Assembly: GCF_033446685.1 (NCBI RefSeq)
Contig: NZ_JAWQLY010000006.1
Location: forward strand, 62,001 to 126,000
Source of the DNA: Modicisalibacter sp033446685
GTDB taxonomy: Bacteria > Pseudomonadota > Gammaproteobacteria > Pseudomonadales > Halomonadaceae
Length of the DNA stretch: 64,000 bases
Direction of reading: 5' to 3'
The notes under the pieces: generated by a model
What the model was told of the DNA's origin: nothing
What the model saw: the letters and a program-made list of their open reading frames with translations, nothing else
The model's database searches: none
Program-made: the position numbers and the translations under genes
In this document: in pieces, positions 16,777-24,533 of the stretch
Position numbering within the stretch: the stretch's first letter is position 1
Layout of the letters: every line of letters begins with the position of its first letter

Positions 16777-16995
16777 TCACGCCCGGCCGGGCGGCAATCC
16801 CATCTTTTCCAGCGTCAGCGTTTCATCGGCGCGTCCCCAGCCGCCATCGGCGACCTCCTCCACCAGCACCATGGTGTAGGGGCGCACCTCTTCACCGAAA
16901 TACTCGACGAACAGTGCGGTGGTGCGATGGATGATCTCCTCCTTGCGGGCATGATCGAGGATGCCCTCGGGAAACTTGTAGTTGGCGAATGGCAT
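16777..16995 (-). CDS. Tautomerase family protein
   Basis: A 72-residue protein resembling 4-oxalocrotonate tautomerase-type subunits. After removal of Met the N-terminus is Pro1, the general base of the superfamily, followed by FANYKFPEGILDHARKEEIIHRTTALFVEYFG and a VLVEEV strand. Subunits of about 60-75 residues assemble as hexamers or dimers. GGAGATAGCC precedes the start. It is 54 bp downstream of the SDR gene start-to-stop unit at 17050 in the same direction, so the pair could be cotranscribed. Confidence 0.85.
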   Translation of the reverse strand: MPFANYKFPEGILDHARKEEIIHRTTALFVEYFGEEVRPYTMVLVEEVADGGWGRADETLTLEKMGLPPGRA

Positions 16996-17049
16996 GGCTA
17001 TCTCCTTGGAACGAAATGCTCGGGCGAAGCGGCTGAATGGCGGGCGCGC

Positions 17050-17790
17050 TTACACCATGCCGCCGTTGACGCGCAGGACCTGGCCATTGATCCAGCCGCC
17101 CTGCGGTCCGGCCAGAAACGCGACGACGTCGGCGATCTCGTGGGGCTGTCCCAGGCGTTCGAACGGCGCCAGATTGGCGATCGCCTGGACCTGCTCCTCG
17201 CTCTTGCCCTCGAAGAACAGCTCGGTGGCTACCGGGCCCGGCGCCACGGCATTGACCGTGATTTTGCGGCCGCGCAGCTCGTTGGCTAGCACCTTGACCA
17301 GCCCCTCGACCCCGGCCTTGCTGGCGATATAGGCGCCGTAACCGGGGAATGACTTGCCCAGCACCGACGAGGAGAACGCGATGATACGACCGTCTTCGCT
17401 CACGGTTTCGGCGGCCTTGGCCATCACCAGCCAGCTGCCGCGCAGGTTGGTCGCCAGCGTCTTGTCGAGGATCCCGACATTGTCGGTGGTGATCCGGGCC
17501 ATCTGCATGATCCCGGCATTGTTGATCACCGCGTCGAGCCGGCCGAACGTCGCCAATGTCTGTTCGAACAGCCGGGTGACGGCGTCCGAATCGGCGATGT
17601 CGGCCTGCACCGCCAGCCCGCGGCCGCCCTGGGCTTCGATATCGGCGACCACCTGTTCGGCGAGCGCGGTATTGCCGGCGTAGTTGACCACCACCGCGAA
17701 GCCGTCGGCGGCCAGCTTGAAAGCGATGTCGCGGCCGATCCCGCGGGAAGCGCCGGTCACCAGGGCGACCTTGTGTGTCGTGTTCGTCAT
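17050..17790 (-). CDS. Short-chain dehydrogenase/reductase (SDR)
   Basis: A 246-residue classical SDR. The cofactor loop is TGASRGIGRD, the NAG motif is NNAGIMQ, and the active site is Ser (SSSVLG), Tyr (YGAYIASK) and Lys. The C-terminus INGQVLRVNGGMV is typical. It reduces a carbonyl or oxidises an alcohol with NAD(P)H; substrate is unknown. The start at 17790 is chosen because it opens directly into TNTTHKVALVTGAS and has AGAGG upstream. It is divergent from the LysR gene at 17894, its likely regulator. Confidence 0.9.
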   Translation of the reverse strand: MTNTTHKVALVTGASRGIGRDIAFKLAADGFAVVVNYAGNTALAEQVVADIEAQGGRGLAVQADIADSDAVTRLFEQTLATFGRLDAVINNAGIMQMARITTDNVGILDKTLATNLRGSWLVMAKAAETVSEDGRIIAFSSSVLGKSFPGYGAYIASKAGVEGLVKVLANELRGRKITVNAVAPGPVATELFFEGKSEEQVQAIANLAPFERLGQPHEIADVVAFLAGPQGGWINGQVLRVNGGMV

Positions 17791-17840
17791 GAGTCGATAC
17801 CTCTGCAAGTGGACGCGCTCAGTATTGGCGTTCCAATCAG

Positions 17841-17862
17841 GCAGATAAATCAGCTAATCTGC
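17841..17862. promoter_or_regulatory. Inverted repeat in the SDR/LysR divergent region
   Basis: GCAGAT (17841-17846) and ATCTGC (17857-17862) form a 6-bp inverted repeat with a 10-bp spacer, midway between the divergent SDR and LysR starts. This is the position of a LysR-type activation site, though the spacing is one short of a strict T-N11-A. Confidence 0.45.
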
Positions 17863-17893
17863 GAACACTATTCAGCCGAGTTAAACAATTCCA

Positions 17894-18817
17894 ATGGACC
17901 GATTCGCTGCGATGACGCTCTTCGTGCGCATCGTCGAAAGCGGCAATTTCACCCGAGCGGCCAATGCGCTGGACATCCCGCGCGCGACCGCCACCCTGGC
18001 CATCCAGCAACTGGAGCGCCGACTGGGCGTACGCCTGCTGGAGCGCACCACCCGGCAGGTACGCCCCACGCCCGAGGGCCAGACCTTCTACGCACGCTGC
18101 ATACAGCTGTTGGCGGAACTCGAGGACGCCGAAGCCACCCTCCAGCCGGTAGCCAGCAATCCGGCCGGCGTCCTGCGCGTCGAGATGCACGGCACCCACG
18201 CCAGCCAGATCGTGCTGCCTCGCATCGATGAGTTCCATGCCCGCTATCCCCGGCTCGAACTGGTGATCACCAGCGGCGACCGGCTCGTCGATCTGGTCGG
18301 CGAAGGCGTCGACTGCGCCATACGTGGTGGTACCCCCCGCGACTCCACGCTGGTCACGCGACGCCTGGCCGACTTTCCCCAGGTGATCTGCGCCAGCCCC
18401 GCTTACCTCGCAAGGATGGGCACGCCACAGACGCCGGAAGCGCTACGCGATCATCACGCCGTCCGCTTCGTATCGGGAGACAGGGCGCCGGACGCCGAGC
18501 TGGAGCTGATGATCGGAGGGCAGGTCCGTGCCTTCGCCGCCGGTGGCTGGCTGACCGTCAACGACGCCGAGAACTACGTCGTCAGCGCGCTCAAGGGCTG
18601 CGGGCTGATTCAGGTGCCCCGCTTCCATCTCGAGCAAGCGTTGGACAGAGGGGACCTGGTTGAAGTGCTCGCCGAATGGGAGAAACCCAGGCTGCCGATT
18701 CATCTGGTCTATCCCCACCGCAGGCAGCTCTCGCCGCGGGTCCGGGTCTTTCTCGACTGGCTGGTCGCGGTCTATGCAGAACGCTTCGGCGACAGTCGCC
18801 CGCGGGGCAATGCGTAA
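17894..18817 (+). CDS. LysR-family transcriptional regulator
   Basis: A 307-residue LTTR. The N-terminal winged helix-turn-helix (MDRFAAMTLFVRIVESGNFTRAANALDIPRATATLAIQQLERRLGVRLLERTTRQV) is of the subgroup that commonly regulates adjacent SDR or oxidoreductase genes. The periplasmic-binding-protein-like effector domain follows (about 90-295). Length is normal. It is transcribed away from the SDR gene across about 100 bp that contains an inverted repeat. Confidence 0.93.
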   Translation: MDRFAAMTLFVRIVESGNFTRAANALDIPRATATLAIQQLERRLGVRLLERTTRQVRPTPEGQTFYARCIQLLAELEDAEATLQPVASNPAGVLRVEMHGTHASQIVLPRIDEFHARYPRLELVITSGDRLVDLVGEGVDCAIRGGTPRDSTLVTRRLADFPQVICASPAYLARMGTPQTPEALRDHHAVRFVSGDRAPDAELELMIGGQVRAFAAGGWLTVNDAENYVVSALKGCGLIQVPRFHLEQALDRGDLVEVLAEWEKPRLPIHLVYPHRRQLSPRVRVFLDWLVAVYAERFGDSRPRGNA

Positions 18818-18862
18818 AGCGTGTCCTGGCGCACCGGTTGGCGAACGTGGCTGGCGAGTGCC

Positions 18863-19753
18863 TTAGCGACCGCGAGGCAGGTTGAGCGTGACCAGCGAGA
18901 CCCCCACGATCACCACCGCGGCGCCGACCATCTGGCTGAGCGTGATGGGCGTGCCCAGCAGCCAGTAACCCAGCAGCATGGTCGCCACCGGCAGCAGGTT
19001 GAGCGAGGTAGCCGTGCGGCTCGGGCCGACCAGCAGCAAGGCGCGGTTGTAGCAGACCAGCGCAACCAGCGAGGGGCCGATCCCCAGATACAGCACCGTC
19101 GCCAACGACGCGCCGTCGAGGTGCCAGACGGTATCCAAGAGCCAGTTCTCCAGCAGCGCCAGCGGGACGAGAAACGCCACCGCGATGCCGGTCATGGGCA
19201 CCAGCGAGGCGTAGAACGGAATCCGCCCCAGCCATTGACGAACCGCCAGCATGTAGAGCACCCAGGAAGCGACGGCGCCGCCCACGAAGGCATCGCCCAC
19301 CCGCAGGTGGTGCAAGATGCCCAGCGGCTCGCCGTCCGTGACCACCCAGGCGGCGCCGAACGCGGACATGACGATGCCCGCCCATTTCACACCGCCGAGC
19401 CGCTCGCGGAAAAACAGCGCCATGACCAGCGCCGTCACGGCCGGGATCATGCTCTCCAGCACCGCCACGTTGGTGGACTCGCTCGTTTGCAGCGCGGAAT
19501 AGAGGGTGGCGTTGAACAGCGCCATCCCGGTGATAGCCATCGCCGTCAACGCCTTGGCCTGCCGCCGCAGAACGTCGCGCTGCCGCCAGGCCGCGCGGCC
19601 GAAAAGCGCCAGCACGGCGATGAAGGCCACCAGCATTCGCGCCAGGCTGAGCGTCAGCGGCGGCAGGCTCGCCGTGGCCAGCTTACCCACCAGCAGGTTG
19701 CCGGCGAACAGCAGGACGACGATACATAGATACAAAATGGCGCGAACGGTCAC
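18863..19753 (-). CDS. EamA/DMT-family permease
   Basis: A drug/metabolite-transporter protein of about 296 residues with ten hydrophobic segments arranged as two EamA repeats of five (for example LTLSLARMLVAFIAVLALFG in the first and GIGPSLVALVCYNRALLLVG in the second). Family members export amino acids, metabolites or drugs; the cargo is not predictable. The frame opens with TTG at 19771 without a ribosome site; the GTG at 19753 has GGGG eight bases upstream and is preferred. The gene is convergent with the LysR gene. Confidence 0.85.
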   Translation of the reverse strand: MTVRAILYLCIVVLLFAGNLLVGKLATASLPPLTLSLARMLVAFIAVLALFGRAAWRQRDVLRRQAKALTAMAITGMALFNATLYSALQTSESTNVAVLESMIPAVTALVMALFFRERLGGVKWAGIVMSAFGAAWVVTDGEPLGILHHLRVGDAFVGGAVASWVLYMLAVRQWLGRIPFYASLVPMTGIAVAFLVPLALLENWLLDTVWHLDGASLATVLYLGIGPSLVALVCYNRALLLVGPSRTATSLNLLPVATMLLGYWLLGTPITLSQMVGAAVVIVGVSLVTLNLPRGR

Positions 19754-19900
19754 GAGAGCTACCCCAACCAACGAAGCTAGTAACGGTAGTGACTCTTCAT
19801 GGGCGGGGCAACCGGCCAGGCTCGCTTGGGTACGTCACCCTCCTGCGCCGGGGCATCTCGGTGCAGGGGGACGACACGACACTCGCGCGTCTTCACATGC

Positions 19901-20803
19901 TCACAGCCCGAACATCAGCGAGCGATGCGCCGCCACTCCGGCCATCGCGCCATCCGCCACGGCGAAGGTGACCGAGCCCGCCGCGCGGGCTACGTCGCCG
20001 CAGGCGAAGATGCCGGGAATCGAGCTCGCCTGCATCGCATCGGTCTTGACCACTTCGCCCATCGGCGTCTCCTCCAGCGCGCAGCCGATCCGGGTTGCCA
20101 GCGGGCCGAGCCGGATGCGCGGCGCCACGAACAGGCCGGAAAGCGCAAAGACCCGACCGTCGCGCATCACGATCTCGACCCCCGCGCTCGAACCTTCCCG
20201 CCCGGCGAGGCATTCCACCGCGCCCCGCTCGACCCGCGTGGCGCGTGCCTCGAGCTGGGCCAGTTGATCGGCGTCGGGCTCGAAGACGTCGTTGAGAAAC
20301 AGCGTGGTCTCGCCCCAATCCGGCAGCATCAGGCCGTGATGCAGCGAAAGCTCTGAGGAGGCCAGCACGCCGATGCCGGTCCCACCGAGCTCGTAGCCGT
20401 GGCAGTACGGGCAGTGGAAGACGTTCCTGCCCCACTGCTCGGCCAGGCCGGGAACGTCCGGCAACTCATCGCTCACCCCCGTCGCCAGGATGACGCGCCG
20501 CGCCTTGACCGTGCGGCCATCGGCCAGCGCCAGCGAGAAGTCGTCCGCCGCGCCGGTGACGGACTCCACCCGCCCCGAGCGCCACTCGACCGTCGCGTAC
20601 TCCATCAACTGACTGCGACCCTCGGCGGCAATTTCCGCCGGCGGCGTGCCGTCCTGGGTCAGAAAACCGTGCGAGTGGGTGGCGAAGCGATTGCGCGGCT
20701 CGCCTGCATCGACGACAAGCACCCGCCGCCGCGCCCGCGCCAGCTGCAACCCCGCCGTCATCCCCGCATAGCTGCCACCGATAATCACTGCATCGAACGT
20801 CAT
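19901..20803 (-). CDS. Thioredoxin-reductase-like NAD(P)/FAD-dependent oxidoreductase
   Basis: About 300 residues. The FAD-binding GGSYAGMTAG loop is at the N-terminus. A redox-active CPYC pair lies in FHCPYCHGYEL, as in thioredoxin reductase-like enzymes, and the C-terminal FAD motif is IFACGDVARAAGSVTFAVADGAMAG. It lacks the strict GXGXXA NADPH loop of true TrxB between these (GTGIGVLASSELSLHH), which is common in the Rrf2-linked subgroup. The second ATG (20803) has AAGG at good spacing; 20809 is the alternative. An Rrf2 regulator lies immediately upstream in the same direction, with an inverted repeat in the gap. Confidence 0.88.
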   Translation of the reverse strand: MTFDAVIIGGSYAGMTAGLQLARARRRVLVVDAGEPRNRFATHSHGFLTQDGTPPAEIAAEGRSQLMEYATVEWRSGRVESVTGAADDFSLALADGRTVKARRVILATGVSDELPDVPGLAEQWGRNVFHCPYCHGYELGGTGIGVLASSELSLHHGLMLPDWGETTLFLNDVFEPDADQLAQLEARATRVERGAVECLAGREGSSAGVEIVMRDGRVFALSGLFVAPRIRLGPLATRIGCALEETPMGEVVKTDAMQASSIPGIFACGDVARAAGSVTFAVADGAMAGVAAHRSLMFGL

Positions 20804-20840
20804 GGTCATGGCCTTGCCCTCGATCCGTTCAAATCACAAT

Positions 20841-20861
20841 ATGTATCTTTTATTGATACAT
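20841..20861. promoter_or_regulatory. Inverted repeat, probable Rrf2 operator
   Basis: ATGTATC (20841-20847) and GATACAT (20855-20861) form a perfect 7-bp inverted repeat with a 7-bp AT spacer, about 40 bp upstream of the oxidoreductase start and 71 bp past the Rrf2 stop. The AT-rich setting contrasts with the GC-rich surroundings, as expected for a promoter with a repressor site. Confidence 0.6.
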
Positions 20862-20931
20862 TAAAAGGCGCAAACGTCAATGCGCCGTTTCAGGGCGGTG
20901 CAGGAGGGACGGTCTGAGTAAGGCGGAGGAA

Positions 20932-21381
20932 TCAGTGAGCGGGAAACCGATAGCCATTCCGAGTGGCGATCTCGTCGAACTGAGTCGCCAGTTCGGCCAG
21001 CGTGACCGAGCCCAGGCGCGCGATCAGCAGCGCTTCCGCTTCGCGCATGGCGTCGAAGATCGCCGCGTTGACCACCTTCTCGACCGCGCAATCGGGGTTT
21101 TCGCGGTCGGTGCCGATGGCGAAGATTCGCGGCCCGCCAACGGCGTTATGCACGTCCAGTAGCGTGACGCGGTTCAGGTCGCAGCCGATCAGCCAGCCGC
21201 CGTTACGGCCCTTCTCGGCGCGTACGTAGCCGGCCTTGCGCAGCCCCGCCATGGTCCGCCGCACCACGGCGGCGTTGGTGCCCAGCATCGTCCCGATCTG
21301 CTCGGAGCTGATGGGGCGGTCCTGGCGGGCCATGTGCAGCAGCACATGAAGCATGCGGGAAAGGCGGCTATCGGTTCTCAA
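20932..21381 (-). CDS. Rrf2-family transcriptional regulator
   Basis: About 149 residues from a proposed TTG start at 21381, giving (M)RTDSRLSRMLHVLLHMA, the normal opening of this subgroup, with AAAGG ten bases upstream. The frame itself opens at 21420. The winged HTH is at about 10-75 (ISSEQIGTMLGTNAAVVRRTMAGLRKAGYVRAEKG..GGW). Only one Cys (in NPDCAVEK) remains at the position where IscR/NsrR proteins have three, so a Fe-S cluster of the IscR kind is not supported. It probably represses the thioredoxin-reductase-like gene downstream through the site at 20841. Confidence 0.87.
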   Translation of the reverse strand: MRTDSRLSRMLHVLLHMARQDRPISSEQIGTMLGTNAAVVRRTMAGLRKAGYVRAEKGRNGGWLIGCDLNRVTLLDVHNAVGGPRIFAIGTDRENPDCAVEKVVNAAIFDAMREAEALLIARLGSVTLAELATQFDEIATRNGYRFPAH

Positions 21382-21486
21382 GGGGACGTGCCTTTGGAAA
21401 CTGAAGGGGCAGATTAGCATGCCGACATCGCGGCAACAGTGACCTCGATTGAGCCCGCCGGAATTCGTGGGGCATGACGCCGTCGC

Positions 21487-22341
21487 TCAACCCATCTCGT
21501 CACGCGCAAAGCGCTTCAAGCGCACGTCCACGGTCACCGTTAGTGACTCGAGCGCGGCCGCCCTCGCCCGGCCCTCGGCATTGGCGCGATACAGGTGCGG
21601 CGTCATCGCCAGCAGATCGGCGATTTGCTCCGCACCGGCGAGCGTCAGCGGGTAGCGAATCGTCTCGATACCAAGCGGCGTGAAGCCCTCCGGCACTGTG
21701 GCATCGCCCGAGCGTTCCGGCTTCAGGGTCGGGTAGATGATCTCGCGCAGCTCGAGCAGGTGATCCGGCCCGGCATCGACCTGCAACAGCTCGCCGCCCG
21801 GCTTCAGCGCCCGGGCGAACTCGCCATACACGGGGAAACCGAACAGGCATAACAGCCGGTCCAACGTGCCCGGCTGCACGGGCAGCCTGGCGTTGCTGCC
21901 CACCACCCAGTTGGCGCGCCTGTCCTGCTTAGCAGCAGTAAGTACCGCCCACTTGGAGATATCCAGCCCCAGCAGCGCCAAGGGTTGCCCGTCATCGGCG
22001 GCGGCATCGGCCAGCTCGCGCAGGTAGTAACCCTCCCCGCAGCCGGCATCCAGGCAGCTGGCCGCGGCGTCGGCCGACAGCCCCGCCAGCGCGGCCCGGC
22101 CGAGCGCCTCGGCGATCGGCCGGTAATGGCCGGCGGCGAGGAAGCGCTGACGCGCTGCCACCATCTCCTTGCTGTCGCCCGGGTCGCGCGAGCGCTTGTT
22201 CTGCACCGGCAGCAGGTGCACGTAGCCCTGGCGCGCGATATCGAAACTGTGGCCACTGGCACAGCGCCACGCGTTGACGCTTTGCTGCAGGGGCTCGCCG
22301 TCCAGCGGGCAGGCCAGCGCCTGAAAAGGGGTAATGCTCAT
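21487..22341 (-). CDS. rlmA: 23S rRNA (guanine-N1)-methyltransferase RlmA
   Basis: 284 residues. The N-terminal zinc-binding region and the following HSFD.ARQGYVHLLPVQNKRSRDPGDSKEMVAAR segment match RlmA(I), which methylates N1 of G745 in 23S rRNA helix 35. The SAM loop is LDAGCGEGYYLREL. The zinc finger reads CPLDG where RlmA has CPLC: the second Cys is Asp, leaving Cys, Asp, Cys and His as candidate ligands. It is read away from the mscS gene in the same direction after a hairpin. Function is confident; the finger variant is noted. Confidence 0.92.
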   Translation of the reverse strand: MSITPFQALACPLDGEPLQQSVNAWRCASGHSFDIARQGYVHLLPVQNKRSRDPGDSKEMVAARQRFLAAGHYRPIAEALGRAALAGLSADAAASCLDAGCGEGYYLRELADAAADDGQPLALLGLDISKWAVLTAAKQDRRANWVVGSNARLPVQPGTLDRLLCLFGFPVYGEFARALKPGGELLQVDAGPDHLLELREIIYPTLKPERSGDATVPEGFTPLGIETIRYPLTLAGAEQIADLLAMTPHLYRANAEGRARAAALESLTVTVDVRLKRFARDEMG

Positions 22342-22379
22342 GATCGTCGCTGGAATCCTCGCCTGTCAGATACGCAGAA

Positions 22380-22395
22380 CCCGCCGGTTGGCGGG
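22380..22395 (-). terminator. Hairpin between mscS-like gene and rlmA
   Basis: On the minus strand CCCGCC and GGCGGG pair around AACC and are followed by TTCTG. It lies about 85 bp past the mscS-like stop. The U-tract is weak. Confidence 0.5.
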
Positions 22396-22479
22396 CTCCG
22401 ATTTCCCTCTACTTTACCTCGCGACAAACGCTGCGTTCCATTCGGCCATCGCGGGTGGCCTTCGTTGGCTATCCGAAGG

Positions 22480-24189
22480 CTAGCCCGCGCCGTGGCGGGA
22501 CGAACCTTCGGGACTCTCGACGCGAGCGACATCGTGTTCGCTGATGACCGTCACCTCTCTCGGCCACCACTCGGGGTGGTTGTCGCGGATGAAGGTCATC
22601 AACCGCTCACGGACGTTCATTTCGGCGATCCAGCCGGCGAAGGGGTCCGACGTCATCAGATAGCAGACCACCGTCTGGGCCCGCTCGGTCTGCCCCGTCA
22701 CGTAACAACAAAGCTTATGGTGCTCGATGACGCTGTCCTCCTCCTGCGCGTACTCCAGGAATTTTTCCCTGAGGCACTCGATATCGGCGCTCAAGTGCAG
22801 GATCAACTCCAGGCTTCTGCACTCCTTGGTGCTCTTGACCGAAAGATTCTCGAAGGGCTTGGAAACGAAGTACGTGACCGGCACGATCACGCGCCGCTCG
22901 TTCCAGCACCTCAGACGGATGAAGGTATAGAAGATGCCCTCCACGTAGCACCACTGGTCTTCGAACATCACCAGATCGCCGATGCGTATGGGCTTCGCCA
23001 ACGACAACTGAAACGAAGAGAGAATGTTGCCAAGGACGGCCTGGCCGGCAATACCCACCAGTACCGTCAGGACACTGGCCGAGGCCAAAAGGGATATCCC
23101 CAGCGACTCGAAGAGCTGGATCTGACTCAGCACGTAAATCGAAACGGCGGTCACCGTGATCAGGATGATGATCCGGCGCAATGCGTAAAGCGTCGTCAGC
23201 AGCTTACGCTCGTCCCTGGGCTTGGTGTCGTCGATCTGACCCATGAGGCGCCGCGTCATTCTCAGCATGAGGGTATCGACGAGGCGAAGCGCTACCGTGC
23301 CGGCCCCCCAGGCCAGAATGGCTATCAACAGCACTCGAAAGGACGTGGTTACCACGGCCGAGAAAGACACCACATAGTCGAGCAGCATCTGGCTAACCAA
23401 CGACATGACGATGAGCGCCGCGGGCACCTTGACCCGGCCGGCGAAGATGCTGGGTGCGCCGGAAGGCAGCCAGCGTGCCATCAACCCGAGCAGGTGGTAG
23501 GTCGCCCACCCCACCAGGCCAACCACCAGCAGGAAGACCGGGATGGCTATCCATTCCCAGATCTTGAGCACCCCGAACGAGGCCTTGAAGCGCTCGGGGA
23601 TATATTGCTCCAATAAGGAGGGCCCGTAGTCCTCATACAGCAAAGGGACCGACGAAACGCTATCCGGCATGATCAGCCAGATCGGCTCCTCGTTGCCCAC
23701 CCGGTATCGGCCCAGGCGGATGTCGTAGATTTCGCCCTTGGCCTTGAGCGATGCCAGCTTGAGATTGCGGCGCGGTTCCCCCGCCTGGGGATGCTGGCCC
23801 GACGGGTCCTCGATGGCGGCATCCTGGCGCCCGGGAAGATTGGAAACATCGAGCCACTCGCCACGCTTGAGCACCTCGGACAGCTTTCTGGCTAACTCAC
23901 CCCCTCGCTCGCGCTGATCCGCCGGGGACAATTCGGAAAGATTTAGGATGTGCGCCGCCGCCTCGAACTTACCGTTCTTGGTCAGGGCCAGAAAGCTCCG
24001 TATCGCGTCGCGCGGCGTTATTCGCTTGACTCCCCCGGGGGCTTCGCCCAGCCCCGTGTTCAGCGACTCTACGGAGAACCAGCGCGTCTCCTCGCTCCCC
24101 TCGCCCTGCGTTTGCGCCACGCACAGACTGGCAAAAGTGAGCGCTACCGTAGCGACTAGCCACAGTAGCCATGGGCCATTCTTCTTCAT
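22480..24189 (-). CDS. MscS-family mechanosensitive ion channel
   Basis: A 569-residue inner-membrane protein. A signal peptide (MKKNGPWLLWLVATVALTFASLCVAQ) is followed by about 220 periplasmic residues, then several membrane segments (from about 230) and the MscS pore-beta domain (SASVLTVLVGIAGQAVLGNILSSFQLSLAKPIRIGDLV). Larger than minimal MscS (286), it belongs with the YbdG/YnaI-sized, periplasm-extended group. The role is osmotic down-shock relief or ion gating. AAGGGA precedes the ATG. No operon partner is visible. Confidence 0.9.
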   Translation of the reverse strand: MKKNGPWLLWLVATVALTFASLCVAQTQGEGSEETRWFSVESLNTGLGEAPGGVKRITPRDAIRSFLALTKNGKFEAAAHILNLSELSPADQRERGGELARKLSEVLKRGEWLDVSNLPGRQDAAIEDPSGQHPQAGEPRRNLKLASLKAKGEIYDIRLGRYRVGNEEPIWLIMPDSVSSVPLLYEDYGPSLLEQYIPERFKASFGVLKIWEWIAIPVFLLVVGLVGWATYHLLGLMARWLPSGAPSIFAGRVKVPAALIVMSLVSQMLLDYVVSFSAVVTTSFRVLLIAILAWGAGTVALRLVDTLMLRMTRRLMGQIDDTKPRDERKLLTTLYALRRIIILITVTAVSIYVLSQIQLFESLGISLLASASVLTVLVGIAGQAVLGNILSSFQLSLAKPIRIGDLVMFEDQWCYVEGIFYTFIRLRCWNERRVIVPVTYFVSKPFENLSVKSTKECRSLELILHLSADIECLREKFLEYAQEEDSVIEHHKLCCYVTGQTERAQTVVCYLMTSDPFAGWIAEMNVRERLMTFIRDNHPEWWPREVTVISEHDVARVESPEGSSRHGAG

Positions 24190-24379
24190 ACGTCCCTTAC
24201 CGATTCAGTGGGTCATCCGTGTAGTCCACCTGGCACCGGATCGGTCCCGATCCGGCCGGGCCTGCGCCTGGCGCCTAGCTACCCGGGTCAGTGGCTGATC
24301 GCAGTACAGCGCACCGGATATTGCCTCGTCCAGCTTTTGGTGGCCAGCGGCAGGGCGTCGAGCATTACTCGCCTAACAA
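24190..24379. other. Upstream region of the mscS-like gene, no gene seen
   Basis: Together with the terminator at 24380 and the spacer to 24533, this forms a 344-bp non-coding gap. It contains a palindrome (CCGGATCGG...CCGATCCGG, 24236-24255). I see no recognisable coding sequence in any frame. Confidence 0.5.
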
Positions 24380-24414
24380 AAAAGGGCCGGCACTTACACA
24401 ATGCCGGCCCTTTT
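24380..24414 (-). terminator. Intrinsic terminator after the hybrid kinase gene
   Basis: AAAAGGGCCGGCA pairs with TGCCGGCCCTTTT around a 9-base loop, with A and T runs on either side, so it can act in both directions. It lies about 120 bp past the stop at 24534. Confidence 0.85.
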
Positions 24415-24533
24415 CACGAGGCGGTAACATACGGAGGTTCAGTTGAGAGGGCTTCAGCAGCTTGTGAGGCAAGTGGCTCAGCGAGCGGGTGGTTCAGCTA
24501 ACGGCCAAGGCTACCGCAATAGTGCCATCCCCA

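Noticed and set aside
16571..16780. 69-codon minus-strand frame between the SnoaL-like and tautomerase genes
   Set aside because: Its N-terminal part runs through the terminator palindrome, and no family is recognised.
21985..23616. 543-codon plus-strand frame across rlmA and the mscS-like gene
   Set aside because: It covers two recognised minus-strand genes and shows the Arg/Gln/His-rich composition of a GC-rich shadow.
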